64,000 bases of DNA, from positions 3,782,001 through 3,846,000 of the forward strand of contig NZ_CP011131.1 in the NCBI RefSeq assembly GCF_001442805.1, read 5' to 3'. Each line of letters begins with the position of its first letter. Within the stretch, counting starts at the first letter, position 1. Shown one piece after another: positions 17,206-26,130 of the stretch. Source of the stretch: Lysobacter gummosus (lineage in GTDB: Bacteria; Pseudomonadota; Gammaproteobacteria; Xanthomonadales; Xanthomonadaceae). Position numbers and translations under genes: made by a program. A model generated the notes under the pieces. The model saw only the letters and a list, made by a program, of their open reading frames with translations, did no database searches and was not told the DNA's origin.

Positions 17206-17535
17206 TCAGCGCGGCGCCGGTTGCGCCTGGCCGGGCCGGCGCATCAGGCGGGCGCGGACGGTCGGATCGAACTGGATGTCGCGCACGGCGATGAGTTCAT
17301 CGGTGGCCGCCTCGCCCGCGATCGAACCCGCATCGAAAGCGGCGCGCGCCGCGTCGGGCTCGTTGCCGACGAACTTCGCGCGGAAGAACGGCGAATAGTC
17401 GTCGGCGCTATCGTCGAACCGCGATTCCAGCAGCCAGAAGCCGTGGTCCTGGCCGCCCGCCAGCAGCCATCGCGGGATATCGTAGAAATCGGCGTAGCCG
17501 AGGATCGGCAACCACGTCGCGGCGGGCATCTGCAT
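17206..17535 (-). CDS. Conserved-looking hypothetical protein
   Basis: A 109-residue protein of unknown family. The start at 17535 (MQMPAATWLPILGY) is fixed by AAGGAG eight bases upstream, rather than the longer frame beginning at 17559. It is acidic and aromatic in the first half (YADFYDIPRWLL, HGFWLLESRFDD, YSPFFRAKF) and ends in an arginine-rich tail. No signal peptide or membrane segment is seen. It lies convergent with the TPR gene and about 70 bases after the rhomboid gene, possibly co-transcribed with it. Confidence 0.7.
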   Translation of the reverse strand: MQMPAATWLPILGYADFYDIPRWLLAGGQDHGFWLLESRFDDSADDYSPFFRAKFVGNEPDAARAAFDAGSIAGEAATDELIAVRDIQFDPTVRARLMRRPGQAQPAPR

Positions 17536-17602
17536 GGACCTCGCTCCTTGTCGGCTCACGGAACTACCGTGATGGAGGCCGGCGCGACCGGGTACAAGGG
17601 CC

Positions 17603-18325
17603 TTACTTCACCACCCGCAACTTCGACGCCTTGCGCCGCTCGCGCAGCGCTTCCACGCGCGGATCGCGGCGCGGGCCGCCGCCGGGGCCACCGCTGCTGG
17701 GCGGATGCGCGCGCCAGTAACGGATCACGAACCAGCCGACGATCATGCCGCCCAGATGGGCGAAGTGGGCCACGCCGGTGCCGGTGGTGAACACGCCGTA
17801 GAACACCGAGGCCAGCGCGTAGATGATCACCAGCGTGCGCGCCTTGAGCACGATCGGGAACGGCAGCAAGGTCACTCGGCGGTTCGGGAACAGCATGCCG
17901 TAGCCCAGCAGCAGGCCGTAGATCGCGCCGGATGCGCCCAGGGTGAGATACAGCTGGCCTTCGTAGATCGCGATCGAGGCGAACAGCAGCTGCAGCAGCG
18001 CCGAGCCGATCAGGCAGATGAAGTAATAGATCGCGTAGCGCTTGGCGCCCCATTCGTGTTCCAGCGACGCGCCGAACATCACCAGCGCGAGCATGTTGAA
18101 CACCAGGTGGCCGACGCCGCCGTGCATGAAGCCTGAGGTCAGCAACTGCCAGGGCATGAAGCCCGGGCCATCGACGCTGAACTGCGAAGGCACCCAGGGC
18201 CACATTTCGAACCACAACGCCCAGCCGCGCGTGGACTCGCTCAGGCTCAACAGGGATTGCAGCAGAAATACAACGACATTGGCGATCAGCAGTTTCCTGG
18301 TGACCGACGGAATACTGGAAAACAT
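17603..18325 (-). CDS. Rhomboid family intramembrane serine protease
   Basis: A 240-residue polytopic inner-membrane protease. The catalytic serine is in GASGAIYGLLLGYG and the catalytic histidine in AHFAHLGGMIVGW. The oxyanion/loop motif HGGVGHLVFNM in the preceding segment contains the family HxxxN. About six membrane segments are visible, starting with KLLIANVVVFLLQSLLSL. The C-terminus is a cytoplasmic proline/glycine- and arginine-rich tail (PSSGGPGGGPRRDPR). Rhomboids cleave membrane-spanning helices of client proteins; the client is unknown. The start MFSSIPSVTRK is the usual form for this subfamily. Confidence 0.95.
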   Translation of the reverse strand: MFSSIPSVTRKLLIANVVVFLLQSLLSLSESTRGWALWFEMWPWVPSQFSVDGPGFMPWQLLTSGFMHGGVGHLVFNMLALVMFGASLEHEWGAKRYAIYYFICLIGSALLQLLFASIAIYEGQLYLTLGASGAIYGLLLGYGMLFPNRRVTLLPFPIVLKARTLVIIYALASVFYGVFTTGTGVAHFAHLGGMIVGWFVIRYWRAHPPSSGGPGGGPRRDPRVEALRERRKASKLRVVK

Positions 18326-18417
18326 CGCGGCTCCTCGAATCGGCCGCTATGGTAGCCGCGGCGCAGCCGCGATGACGTGAGTGCGGCGTGCAGAACGTGC
18401 TCGCGCACGATCCCCGT

Positions 18418-18756
18418 TCAGTCCTGCGCCGGTCCCCATATCTGCTCGTCCACGCTCGGCGCGGCGCGCTGGCCGCGCACGCGGCCGTTTTCGACCCGCA
18501 CGCCCTCCGCGCGCAGGCGCTGGGACTGTTCGCGATAGCCCTTGGAGCCCTCCGGGAAGGCGATGCGCCCGTCCGAGCGCAGCACCCGGTGCCAGGGCAG
18601 CTTGGCGTCGTCGTTCTCGCTGAGCAGGCGCGCGACCAGACGGGCGCGCCCGGGCAGGCCGGCGCGGCGCGCGACCTCGCCGTAGCCGGCGACCTCGCCC
18701 TTGGGAATGGCGCGGATCGCGGCGCGGATGAGTTTGGCGGCAGTTTCGCTGTCCAT
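18418..18756 (-). CDS. Alkyltransferase-like (ATL) DNA-binding protein, MGMT fold
   Basis: A 112-residue protein with the DNA-binding domain of O6-alkylguanine-DNA alkyltransferases (AIPKGEVAGYGEVARRAGLPG, then RLVARLL). The active-site PCHR motif reads PWHR (LPWHRVLRSDG), so the methyl-acceptor cysteine is tryptophan. This is the hallmark of ATL proteins, which bind alkylated guanine without repairing it and hand the lesion to nucleotide excision repair. The start MDSETAAKL at 18756 follows weak ribosome-site sequence; longer in-frame starts to 18900 look like leader. The gene is divergent from 18797-19204. Confidence 0.9.
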   Translation of the reverse strand: MDSETAAKLIRAAIRAIPKGEVAGYGEVARRAGLPGRARLVARLLSENDDAKLPWHRVLRSDGRIAFPEGSKGYREQSQRLRAEGVRVENGRVRGQRAAPSVDEQIWGPAQD

Positions 18757-18796
18757 CGCGGTAGCATATGCGCTGCAACGCGCTGGAGTCGCCCCC

Positions 18797-19204
18797 ATGC
18801 AATTCGAACAAATCCGCCACCAACTGACCCGGTCAGGGTTCCACCTCACCGTCCACGACGAGGGCGTGATCTGCATCGAGCTCTCGCTCGAACAGGGCAC
18901 CCGCCATCAGGCCATCTTCCTGTCCGAGCTCGAGGACGACGACGGTCGCCCGTTCCTGCGGGTCAGCACCGCGATCGCGCCGACCACCGGCCTGGACGCG
19001 CGCCGCGCGCTGGCGTTCAACTGGGAAAGCCACGTCGGCTATCTGGCCATCGGCGACCTCGACGGCGTGCCCTATCTGCAACTGTGCGAGAACCGCCCGC
19101 TTGAAACGCTGGACGCGGCCGAAGTGCAGCGGCTGGTGATGGAGATCGGCGGTGTGGGCGACCGGATGGAACGCGTGCTGTCGGCGGACGGCGATTTGCT
19201 CTGA
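18797..19204 (+). CDS. Uncharacterised protein, YbjN/chaperone-like appearance
   Basis: A 135-residue acidic cytoplasmic protein starting MQFEQIRHQLTRSGF. It alternates strand and helix: FHLTVHDEGVICIEL, RHQAIFLSELEDDDG, PFLRVSTAIAPTT, then a helix and the strand GVPYLQLCENRPL, ending with a helical tail. The order resembles the YbjN / type III chaperone-like fold, but I see no diagnostic motif and the assignment is tentative. The start is chosen over the longer frame because the ATL gene begins only 40 bases away on the other strand. A terminator follows at 19226-19250. Confidence 0.75.
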   Translation: MQFEQIRHQLTRSGFHLTVHDEGVICIELSLEQGTRHQAIFLSELEDDDGRPFLRVSTAIAPTTGLDARRALAFNWESHVGYLAIGDLDGVPYLQLCENRPLETLDAAEVQRLVMEIGGVGDRMERVLSADGDLL

Positions 19205-19225
19205 TCGCGGTTTTGCGGTCCCTGA

Positions 19226-19250
19226 AGCCCTCCGACATCGGAGGGCTTTT
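19226..19250 (+). terminator. Rho-independent terminator
   Basis: Hairpin AGCCCTCCGA-ca-TCGGAGGGCT followed by TTT, 22 bases after the stop of 18797-19204. Confidence 0.85.
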
Positions 19251-19307
19251 CGTTTGTGGCAGGCGGCTTTGGTGGAAGGGCCGCAGAGACCTCGCGGCGG
19301 CGCAAAG

Positions 19308-19335
19308 AAAAAGGCCCGCGATCGGCGGGCCTTTT
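19308..19335 (-). terminator. Terminator of the pit operon
   Basis: Hairpin with arms AAAAGGCCCGC and GCGGGCCTTTT, flanked by A and T runs, directly after the stop of the minus-strand phosphate transporter at 19354. Confidence 0.85.
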
Positions 19336-19353
19336 CGTATCCCTTCGCCGGAC

Positions 19354-20481
19354 TCAGAGCCAGCCCAGGAACCGCATCGTCTCGAACAAGATGTAAGCGA
19401 TGCCGCCGGCCGCCGGGATGGTCAGGATCCACGCCCAGATCATCTTCTCGACCACGGTCCACTTGATCGAGTTGAAACGCTTGGCCGTGCCCACGCCCAT
19501 GATCGCGGCGGAGATGTTGTGCGTGGTCGACACCGGAATGCCCAGCGACGAGGCCAGCATGATCACCGAGGCGGCGCTGGTCTCGGCGGCGAAGCCGTGG
19601 ATGGGATGCAGCTTCACCAGCTTGTGGCCCAGGGTCTTGATGATGCGCCAGCCGCCCGCGGCGGTGCCGGCGGCCATGACCACGGCGCAGGTCAGCTTGA
19701 TCCACAGGTCGATGTCGTTATTGGCCAGCGCGCCCGGCGAGGGATGCAGAAAGGCCAGCCACGACGGCAGGCTGTCCAGGGTGCCGGCCGACTGCGCGCT
19801 CATCAGCGCCAGGGCGATGATGCCCATGGTCTTCTGCGCATCGTTCATGCCGTGGGCGAAGCCCATGCCGGCGGCGCTGACCAACTGCGCCTTGCCGAAG
19901 AAGCCGTTGACCCAGCGCGGCCGCGCGGCGCGGCGCAGGAAGCCGCCGCTGCGCGCCATGAACGAGATGATCGCGAACAGCACGCCCATCACCAGGAAGC
20001 CGGCGGTGAAGCCCAGCACGGGCGAGGTGAACATCGGCACGATCACCTTCCACAGCACGCCGGCGCTCTTCCAGATCGGTTCGGCCGGATGCGACCACAC
20101 CACGGCGTGCCAGTTGTTGGAGGCCGCGGCCAGCGCCGCGCCGCACAGGCCGCCGATCAGCGCGTGCGAGGACGAGGAAGGCAGGCCCAGCCACCAGGTG
20201 ATCAGGTTCCAGATGATGCCGCCGAGCAAAGCGCACAGGATCAGCTGCGAGCCGACCTCGACCACGCCGGCGTCGATCAGGCCCGAGGCGATGGTCTTGG
20301 CCACCGCCGTGCCCCACAGGGCGCCGACCAGGTTGGTCGATGCGGCCAGGATCACCGCCTGCATCGGCGAGAGCACCTTGGTCGCGACCACCGTGGCGAT
20401 GGAGTTGGCGGTGTCGTGGAAGCCGTTGACGTATTCGAAGATCAGCGCGGCCAGCACTACCACGATGACGAGCGTAAGCAT
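19354..20481 (-). CDS. pit: PiT family inorganic phosphate transporter
   Basis: A 375-residue inner-membrane transporter taking up phosphate (as metal-phosphate in well-studied members) by proton symport. Both internally repeated PiT signatures are present: GFHDTANSIATVVATKVLSP near the N-terminus, and GFAHGMNDAQKTMGI in the second half. About ten hydrophobic segments are visible, including LGLPSSSSHALIGGL and GIPVSTTHNISAAIMGVG. The gene lies ten bases after the DUF47 gene at 20492-21118, the standard partner arrangement. Confidence 0.95.
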   Translation of the reverse strand: MLTLVIVVVLAALIFEYVNGFHDTANSIATVVATKVLSPMQAVILAASTNLVGALWGTAVAKTIASGLIDAGVVEVGSQLILCALLGGIIWNLITWWLGLPSSSSHALIGGLCGAALAAASNNWHAVVWSHPAEPIWKSAGVLWKVIVPMFTSPVLGFTAGFLVMGVLFAIISFMARSGGFLRRAARPRWVNGFFGKAQLVSAAGMGFAHGMNDAQKTMGIIALALMSAQSAGTLDSLPSWLAFLHPSPGALANNDIDLWIKLTCAVVMAAGTAAGGWRIIKTLGHKLVKLHPIHGFAAETSAASVIMLASSLGIPVSTTHNISAAIMGVGTAKRFNSIKWTVVEKMIWAWILTIPAAGGIAYILFETMRFLGWL

Positions 20482-20491
20482 CGCGCGCGCC

Positions 20492-21118
20492 TCAGGAGTT
20501 TTTCAGGACGATCTGGTAGGCGACCACGCCGGCCTCGCGGCAGCGGTCGATCGCCTTTTCCAGGATCTCGAAGAACTCCTTGAGCAGGAACATCTGCAGG
20601 TTGTCGAGTTGGCCGGAATAGATGTCGCGGTACAGCTCCAGCATGAGGCGGTCGGCCTCGTTTTCCAGCGCGCGCAACTGGTCGTTGAGCGCCTTCATCG
20701 GCTCCAGCTTGAGATGGCGCAGCTGGTGGACCATCTTCACCACCACGCCGGCGGCCTGTTCCAGCATCGCCGCGCGCGGCGCGAAGTCGATGTGTTCCAG
20801 GTGGCGGGTGGCCAGCGAATAACGGTCGGCGAACTTCTCGACCTGCTTGGGGATCTTGTACAGCGCCGTGGACAGCGACTCGATGTCCTCGCGCTCGATC
20901 GGGGTGATGAAGCTGTCCACCAGCTCCTGGCTGATCTTGTCGGAGGTCTCGCGCTCGCGCTGGCGGGCCAGCTTGAACGCGTCCAGGGCCGGCTGGCGGT
21001 CGGCCGCCTTGAGCATTTCGTGCAGGGCCTTGGTGCTGTCGTGGGCCGCCACCGCGGCCTCTTCGAGCAGGGTGTAGAACTGGTTGCCTTGGCCGAAAAT
21101 CGTCTGCAGGGAGAACAT
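20492..21118 (-). CDS. DUF47 (PhoU-like) partner of the phosphate transporter
   Basis: A 208-residue helical protein of the DUF47/PhoU-like family, which modulates PiT transporters encoded next to it. It starts MFSLQTIFGQGNQFYTLLEE; the upstream frame to 21268 is arginine-rich and rejected. Family features are the long helices with charged heptads (DKISQELVDSFITPIEREDI) and the metal-binding-type segment LENEADRLMLELY. It is cytoplasmic and co-transcribed with pit, ten bases apart. Confidence 0.92.
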   Translation of the reverse strand: MFSLQTIFGQGNQFYTLLEEAAVAAHDSTKALHEMLKAADRQPALDAFKLARQRERETSDKISQELVDSFITPIEREDIESLSTALYKIPKQVEKFADRYSLATRHLEHIDFAPRAAMLEQAAGVVVKMVHQLRHLKLEPMKALNDQLRALENEADRLMLELYRDIYSGQLDNLQMFLLKEFFEILEKAIDRCREAGVVAYQIVLKNS

Positions 21119-21542
21119 GCTGGGGAGCCTCTGGGCCAGGGACGGTGTAGGCCGGCCACGGCGGATTCGGGATTCGGCACGGCGGCGCCGGACCGGTGGT
21201 GGGCGCCTCGGTGTGCCGGGGCGGGGTTTGCGGGCGCGATTATGACGGTTTGATGTCCGCCCGCCCACCTCGGCGGCCCGGTCCTGCGATCCGGGAGGGC
21301 CATCGGACCGCCCGAGTTTGCAGTTCCGCCCACACCGGCGGCTTTCACGAAGGGCCGCCGCGCCGGCCTGCTAAGATCGGCGCCGGCCCCGTTTGGCTTG
21401 TTCAGGCTCGGCCACCCTTCCCTTCCCCGCACCACACAATGGACGACGACCCAAAACCGCCGCCTGGCCACGCATCGCTGGCCCCTTCCCATCACCGCCC
21501 CCGCTGCTTCCGTGAACCCACAGGCCACTGGAGGCGCTGCTG
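21119..21542. other. Divergent intergenic region
   Basis: 424 bases between divergent genes. No gene, hairpin or repeat of note was seen. It should hold the promoters of the DUF47-pit operon and the CorC/HlyC-type gene. GGAGG at about 21530 serves as the ribosome site for the start at 21543. Confidence 0.5.
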
Positions 21543-22880
21543 ATGCTGGAATTACTGATCGTCCTGGCCCTGATCGTGCTCAACGCTTTCTTCGCGATGT
21601 CGGAGATGGCGCTGATGACCTCACGCAAGCTGCGCCTGAAGCAGATGGCCGAGACCAGCCGCGGCGCCCGCATGGCCCTGCAACTGGCCGAGCACCCGGA
21701 CAACCTGCTTTCGACCGTCCAGGTCGGCATCACCCTGATCGGCGTGCTTACCGGCACCTTCGGCGGCGAGTCCATCGGCCTGGCCATCGCCGGCTGGCTC
21801 GGCGGCGTGTTCCCCGGCGCGATCGAATACGCACGTCCGATCGGCATCGGCACCGCGGTCGGCCTGATCACCGCCGCGCAGGTCATCTTCGGCGAGCTGA
21901 TTCCCAAGCGGCTGGCGCTGACCAACCCGGAGAAGATCGCCAGCTCCGTGGCGATCGTGCTGGCCGGGCTGGCCCGTTTCGCCAAGCCGGTAGTCGCCAC
22001 GCTCGGCGCGATCAACCGCCTGGTGCTGCGCCTGCTCGGCATCAAGGACGATGCGCGCAGCGAGATCAGCGAAGAAGAGATCCGCATGCTGGTGACCGAA
22101 AGCCACGAGCAGGGCGTGATCGACGCCGACGAGCGCAAGATGATGAATCGCGTGCTCAGCCTGGGCGACCGCACCACCGACAGCCTGATGACGCCGCGCA
22201 CTCGCATCACCTGGCTCGACGCGGGCGCGAGCATCGAGGACAACCTGGCGAGCATGCGCGAATCGCCGTTCTCGCGCTTCCCGGTGTACCGCGGCAGCGA
22301 CCAGGACGTGCTCGGCGTGCTCGAAGCCAAGTCGCTGCTGGCCAGCCTGGGCGAGGACCGGCTGCCGGACCTGTTCGCGCAGCTCACCGAAGCCTTGTTC
22401 GTGTCCGAATCCACCCACGCGCTGAAGCTGCTGGAAATCTTCCGCGAGGAACAGCAGTCGCTGGCCCTGGTGGTGGACGAATACGGCGACGTTACCGGCC
22501 TGATCACGGTCAACGATCTGATGGGCGCGGTGATCGGCCGCGTGCAGACCACCGAATCGGACGATCAGCCCGGCCCGGTGGTGCAGCGCGAGGACGGCTC
22601 GTATCTGGTCGATGGCGCGCTGGGCCTGGAGGAACTGCGCGAAGTCATCGGCGGCGGACGCCTGCCGAACGAGGACGAGCACGACTTCCACACCGTCGCC
22701 GGCATGGTGATCGCCCACTTCGGCCGCATTCCGCACGTGGGCGAGCATTTCTCCTGGGCCGGCTGGCGGATCGAGGTGATCGATCTGGACGGCCCGCGCA
22801 TCGACAAGTTGCTGCTGCAGCGGCAACAGCAGCAGCACCCCAAGCCCGCCGAGTCCAACGACGATGACGTCGGCGGCTGA
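21543..22880 (+). CDS. HlyC/CorC-type (CNNM domain, CBS domain) membrane protein
   Basis: A 445-residue protein of the DUF21/CNNM-CBS-CorC_HlyC architecture, associated with magnesium/cobalt efflux or homeostasis. The N-terminal CNNM domain has MLELLIVLALIVLNAFFAMSEMAL, then GESIGLAIAGWLGG and FGELIPKRLALTNPE. Two CBS motifs follow (MTPRTRITWLDAG, FSRFPVYRGSDQDVLGVLEAK; LVVDEYGDVTGLITVNDLMG). The C-terminal transporter-associated domain contains YLVDGALGLEEL and FHTVAGMVIAHFGRIP. GGAGG lies upstream of the start. It overlaps the next gene by 17 bases. Confidence 0.93.
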   Translation: MLELLIVLALIVLNAFFAMSEMALMTSRKLRLKQMAETSRGARMALQLAEHPDNLLSTVQVGITLIGVLTGTFGGESIGLAIAGWLGGVFPGAIEYARPIGIGTAVGLITAAQVIFGELIPKRLALTNPEKIASSVAIVLAGLARFAKPVVATLGAINRLVLRLLGIKDDARSEISEEEIRMLVTESHEQGVIDADERKMMNRVLSLGDRTTDSLMTPRTRITWLDAGASIEDNLASMRESPFSRFPVYRGSDQDVLGVLEAKSLLASLGEDRLPDLFAQLTEALFVSESTHALKLLEIFREEQQSLALVVDEYGDVTGLITVNDLMGAVIGRVQTTESDDQPGPVVQREDGSYLVDGALGLEELREVIGGGRLPNEDEHDFHTVAGMVIAHFGRIPHVGEHFSWAGWRIEVIDLDGPRIDKLLLQRQQQQHPKPAESNDDDVGG

Positions 22881-23580
22881 TCGCGGCGGGCACGGCGGGC
22901 GCGATCCGCGGCACGAGGGTCGCGACGACGACGGCGACGATCGCCGTCGCAGCGAGCGCCCGCACGAAGCCGGCACCCGCGCCTTGCTGGATGCCATCGT
23001 CGCCGGCGACCCGGACGAGGTCGTCAAGTTCGGCGACGTGTTCAACGGCCTGGGCAATCGCTCGTTCGGCATGCTGCTGTTCGTCTCGACCCTGCCCGCC
23101 TTCATCCCGATCCCGGGCGTGGGCGGCGCCATCAGCGGCCCGCTGGTGGTGCTGGTGGGACTGCAATTGCTGATCGGCCTGCGCAGGCCGTGGCTGCCGG
23201 GCTTCATCGCCCGGCGCGGGCCGCATCGCGGCGCGATGGTGAAGTTCCGCAATCTGCTAGCGCCGTGGCTGACGCGGCTGGAGCGTTTCGTCAGCCCGCG
23301 CGCGCCGGCGCTGCTGGATCATCGCGCCGCCAACGCCTTCACCGGTTTGCTGCTGGTGCTGCTCGGTATCCTGTTGTCGCTGCCGATTCCGTTCACCAAT
23401 TTCTTGTTCGGCGCCTTGCTGCTGTTGTTCGCGTTCGCGTTGCTGGAACGCGACGGCAAGCTGATGGCGATCGCGTGGGTTGCGGGAAGCGTCGCGGTGG
23501 TGGTGTTCGGGGTGTTGTCGGGCAGTCTTGCGAAGGCAGCGGCGGAGTGGATTGCGTTGGCTCGGGCTAAGTTGGGCTGA
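22864..23580 (+). CDS. exoD: ExoD family membrane protein
   Basis: A 238-residue inner-membrane protein of the ExoD family, named from exopolysaccharide-defective rhizobial mutants; its molecular function is unclear. The N-terminal 35 residues are charged and low-complexity (many Asp, Arg, Gly). The family core follows: VVKFGDVFNGLGNRSFGMLLF, ALPAFIPIPGVGG-type proline loop (TLPAFIPIPGVGG), RRPWLPGF, and two long hydrophobic stretches ending ALLERDGKLM. The start overlaps the CorC/HlyC stop, suggesting one operon. Confidence 0.88.
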   Translation: MTSAADRGGHGGRDPRHEGRDDDGDDRRRSERPHEAGTRALLDAIVAGDPDEVVKFGDVFNGLGNRSFGMLLFVSTLPAFIPIPGVGGAISGPLVVLVGLQLLIGLRRPWLPGFIARRGPHRGAMVKFRNLLAPWLTRLERFVSPRAPALLDHRAANAFTGLLLVLLGILLSLPIPFTNFLFGALLLLFAFALLERDGKLMAIAWVAGSVAVVVFGVLSGSLAKAAAEWIALARAKLG

Positions 23581-23988
23581 GGGGTTGTCTGTGTCGCTGC
23601 TTTGAGCTTTCGAAGCGATGACGTCATCTCACCCGATGCTTCGGCCTTTCGAAGTAATGGGACCCTCTCACCCGTTGCTTCGAATTTCCAAAATCGTCAT
23701 TCCCGCGAACGCGGGAATCCAGTGCCTTTCGTGCGAGAACCTTTGAAGTCGCTGGATGTTCGGCTCCGCCGAAGTAAAGCGGAGCCCGCGTTCGCGGGAA
23801 TGACGGACTGGAAGGATGACGCTGAAGTCTCTGGATTCCCGCCTTCGCGGGAATGACGTTCTGAGAGATGACGCTGACGTCTCTGGATCTTCGGCTCCGC
23901 CGAAGTAAAGCGGAGCCGCGTTCGCCGGAATGACGGCCTGGGAAGATGCGGCGCAATGACAGCGCAACCACGCCACACCGTCCGCCCA
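23581..23988. repeat. Cluster of dispersed palindromic repeats
   Basis: The 408 bases between exoD and the GGDEF-EAL gene hold several copies of the TTCCCGCGAACGCGGGAA palindrome in both orientations, near 23700, 23790, 23845 and 23915; one copy is imperfect (GTTCGCCGGAA). A second motif, CGGCTCCGCCGAAGTAAAGCGG, occurs twice (about 23760 and 23890). These are REP-like dispersed elements that are abundant in Lysobacter and Xanthomonas intergenic DNA. No gene was recognised. Confidence 0.85.
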
Positions 23989-26130
23989 TCACCCCAACAA
24001 CGCCAAAAACTCCTGCGCATTCACCGGATGCCCCAGCCAATACCCCTGCGCCAGATCGCAGCCGCGTTCGCGCAGCACCGCGTACTGCCCTTCCTTCTCC
24101 ACGCCTTCGGCGACCACGATGATGCCCAGCGAATGCGCCATGGCGATGATCGCGGTGGTCAGCGCCAGATCGTCCGGGTCGCGCAGCACGTCGGCGATGA
24201 AGCTGCGGTCGATCTTGACGCCGTCCACCGGCACCCGGCGCAGATGGCTCAGGCCGGAGAAGCCGGTGCCGAAATCGTCCAGCCACACCTTGACGCCGCT
24301 GGTGCGCAGCCGCGACAGCAAGTTGCTGGCATGGGTCTCATCGCCGATCACCGCGGTCTCGGTCAACTCCAGATGCAGATGCTGCGCCGGCAACCGGGTT
24401 TCGTGCAGGCAGGCGGCGACCACGTTAGGCAGGTCGCCGCTACGCAGCTGACGCGGCGATACGTTGACCGAGACGAATAAAGGGTCCTTGCCGGGCTGCG
24501 CGTCGTGCCAGCTCACCGCGTCCTCGCAGGCCGCGCGCAGCACCTGCGGGCCCAGGGTTTCGATCAGGCCGCTCTGCTCGGCGACGTCGATGAACACCGA
24601 CGGCGCGATCAGGCCCTGCTCGGGATGCTTCCAGCGCAGCAGCGCCTCGGCGCCGACCATCTTGCCGTCGCCCAATCGGAACACCGGTTGGTAGACCAGG
24701 CTCAGTTCGCCGCGATCCCAGGCGCCGCGCAGCTCGTGCTCCAGATGCACGCGGCGTTCGACCGCCTGGTCCATCGCCCGGCTGTAGAAGCGGTAGCAGT
24801 TCTTGCCGGCGACCTTGGCCTGATACATGGCGATGTCGCCGTTCTTCATCAGCGCGGTCGCGCCGGAAGCGTCTTCCGGGTACAGGGTCACGCCGATCGA
24901 GGTGCCCAGGAATACCTGGCGCTCATGCACCATGATCGGCTGGCCGAGTTCGGCCACCAGCACCTCGGCCAGATGGCTGGCGACGGTGCGCGCCTCGCCG
25001 TTGCGCTCGCGGCGGCCCTCGACCAGGATCACGAACTCGTCGCCGCCGAAGCGCGCGAGCAAGGCCAGTTCGCCGCCGATGCGACGCACGGTTTCGTCGA
25101 TGCGACGGGCGAACTGCAGCAGCACTTCGTCGCCGGCATCGTGGCCCAGGGTGTCGTTGACGCGCTTGAAATCGTCGATGTCCGCGAACAGCAAGGCCAA
25201 TTGGCCGCCGTCGCCGCGCAGGTGCAGCAGCCGCTGATCCAGCGATTCGCGGAACGCCAGCCGGTTGGCCAGGCCGGTCAGCGCATCGGTGTAGGCCATG
25301 CGGCGGATGTCGCGATCGTGGCGGGCCAGGCTTTGGCTCATGCGGCCGAAGGCGCGCATCAGGTCGCCGACTTCGTCGTTGTGGTCGCCGGCCGCGGGCA
25401 CGTGATCGAACTGGCCGAACTGGCCGTCCTCGATCGCGCGCGCGGCATCGGCCAGTTCGCGGATCGGCTTGACCAGCCAGCTCTGGATCAGCCAGACCAT
25501 CAGCGCGCCCAGCGCCAGCAGGCCCACGCTCAGCAATCCGACCCACAGCAACTGCAGGCGCCCCAACGCGTCCAGGCGCTGGCGCAGCTTGTCGAGCGCG
25601 CCGTCCTGGTAGGTGCGCATGGCCTTGAGGTCGTAACCCACGCGCACGCCGCCCAGCCGCTGCTGGCCGATCTTGATCGGCGCCGACACGTCGAAGGTGT
25701 TCGCGCCCCACTGCGTGTGCATGGCGCGCGCGGCGACGACCTGCGCCGCCATCGCATCGTCCATGCGCTTGCCGTAGCTGGGAATTTCCTCGCTGCCGTC
25801 GTGGACGATATTGCCCTCGTTGTCGTAGACGATGATGTAGCGCACGCCCGGGTTGGTCATGGCCGCGCGGCTGAGTTCGCCGATCGCGTCCAGGTCGAAG
25901 TAGTACACCGGGTTGGTCAGCGAACTGGCGAGCTGGGCGACCTCGCCTTCGCCGTGGCGGCGCAGGCTTTCCACGAAGCTGTCGCGCATCGCGTCGCGGC
26001 TGACCCCGACCACTTCGCTCTGGATCCGCTCCTGCCGGTGCAGCAGCAACGCGATCAACACCACCACGACCAGGAAGGCCAGGCCCATGATCGACAGGAA
26101 CTTGGCCTGCAAGCCCGCGCGCAGTCTCAT
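23989..26130 (-). CDS. Membrane GGDEF-EAL cyclic-di-GMP protein with periplasmic sensor and HAMP domain
   Basis: A 713-residue inner-membrane regulator. The order is: membrane segment about 10-30 (FLSIMGLAFLVVVVLIALLL), a periplasmic sensing domain to about 190, a second membrane segment (LLWVGLLSVGLLALGALMVWL), HAMP, then GGDEF and EAL. The diguanylate cyclase motif is intact (ARFGGDEF) but lacks the RxxD inhibitory site just upstream. The phosphodiesterase domain has AEALLRW, DDFGTGFSG, VKIDRSF and VAEGVE, so it too looks catalytically complete. The ATG overlaps the stop of the PhnD-like gene by four bases (26127-26130), suggesting that the periplasmic binding protein senses a ligand for this enzyme. 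Net synthesis or breakdown of c-di-GMP cannot be told from sequence. Confidence 0.94.
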   Translation of the reverse strand: MRLRAGLQAKFLSIMGLAFLVVVVLIALLLHRQERIQSEVVGVSRDAMRDSFVESLRRHGEGEVAQLASSLTNPVYYFDLDAIGELSRAAMTNPGVRYIIVYDNEGNIVHDGSEEIPSYGKRMDDAMAAQVVAARAMHTQWGANTFDVSAPIKIGQQRLGGVRVGYDLKAMRTYQDGALDKLRQRLDALGRLQLLWVGLLSVGLLALGALMVWLIQSWLVKPIRELADAARAIEDGQFGQFDHVPAAGDHNDEVGDLMRAFGRMSQSLARHDRDIRRMAYTDALTGLANRLAFRESLDQRLLHLRGDGGQLALLFADIDDFKRVNDTLGHDAGDEVLLQFARRIDETVRRIGGELALLARFGGDEFVILVEGRRERNGEARTVASHLAEVLVAELGQPIMVHERQVFLGTSIGVTLYPEDASGATALMKNGDIAMYQAKVAGKNCYRFYSRAMDQAVERRVHLEHELRGAWDRGELSLVYQPVFRLGDGKMVGAEALLRWKHPEQGLIAPSVFIDVAEQSGLIETLGPQVLRAACEDAVSWHDAQPGKDPLFVSVNVSPRQLRSGDLPNVVAACLHETRLPAQHLHLELTETAVIGDETHASNLLSRLRTSGVKVWLDDFGTGFSGLSHLRRVPVDGVKIDRSFIADVLRDPDDLALTTAIIAMAHSLGIIVVAEGVEKEGQYAVLRERGCDLAQGYWLGHPVNAQEFLALLG

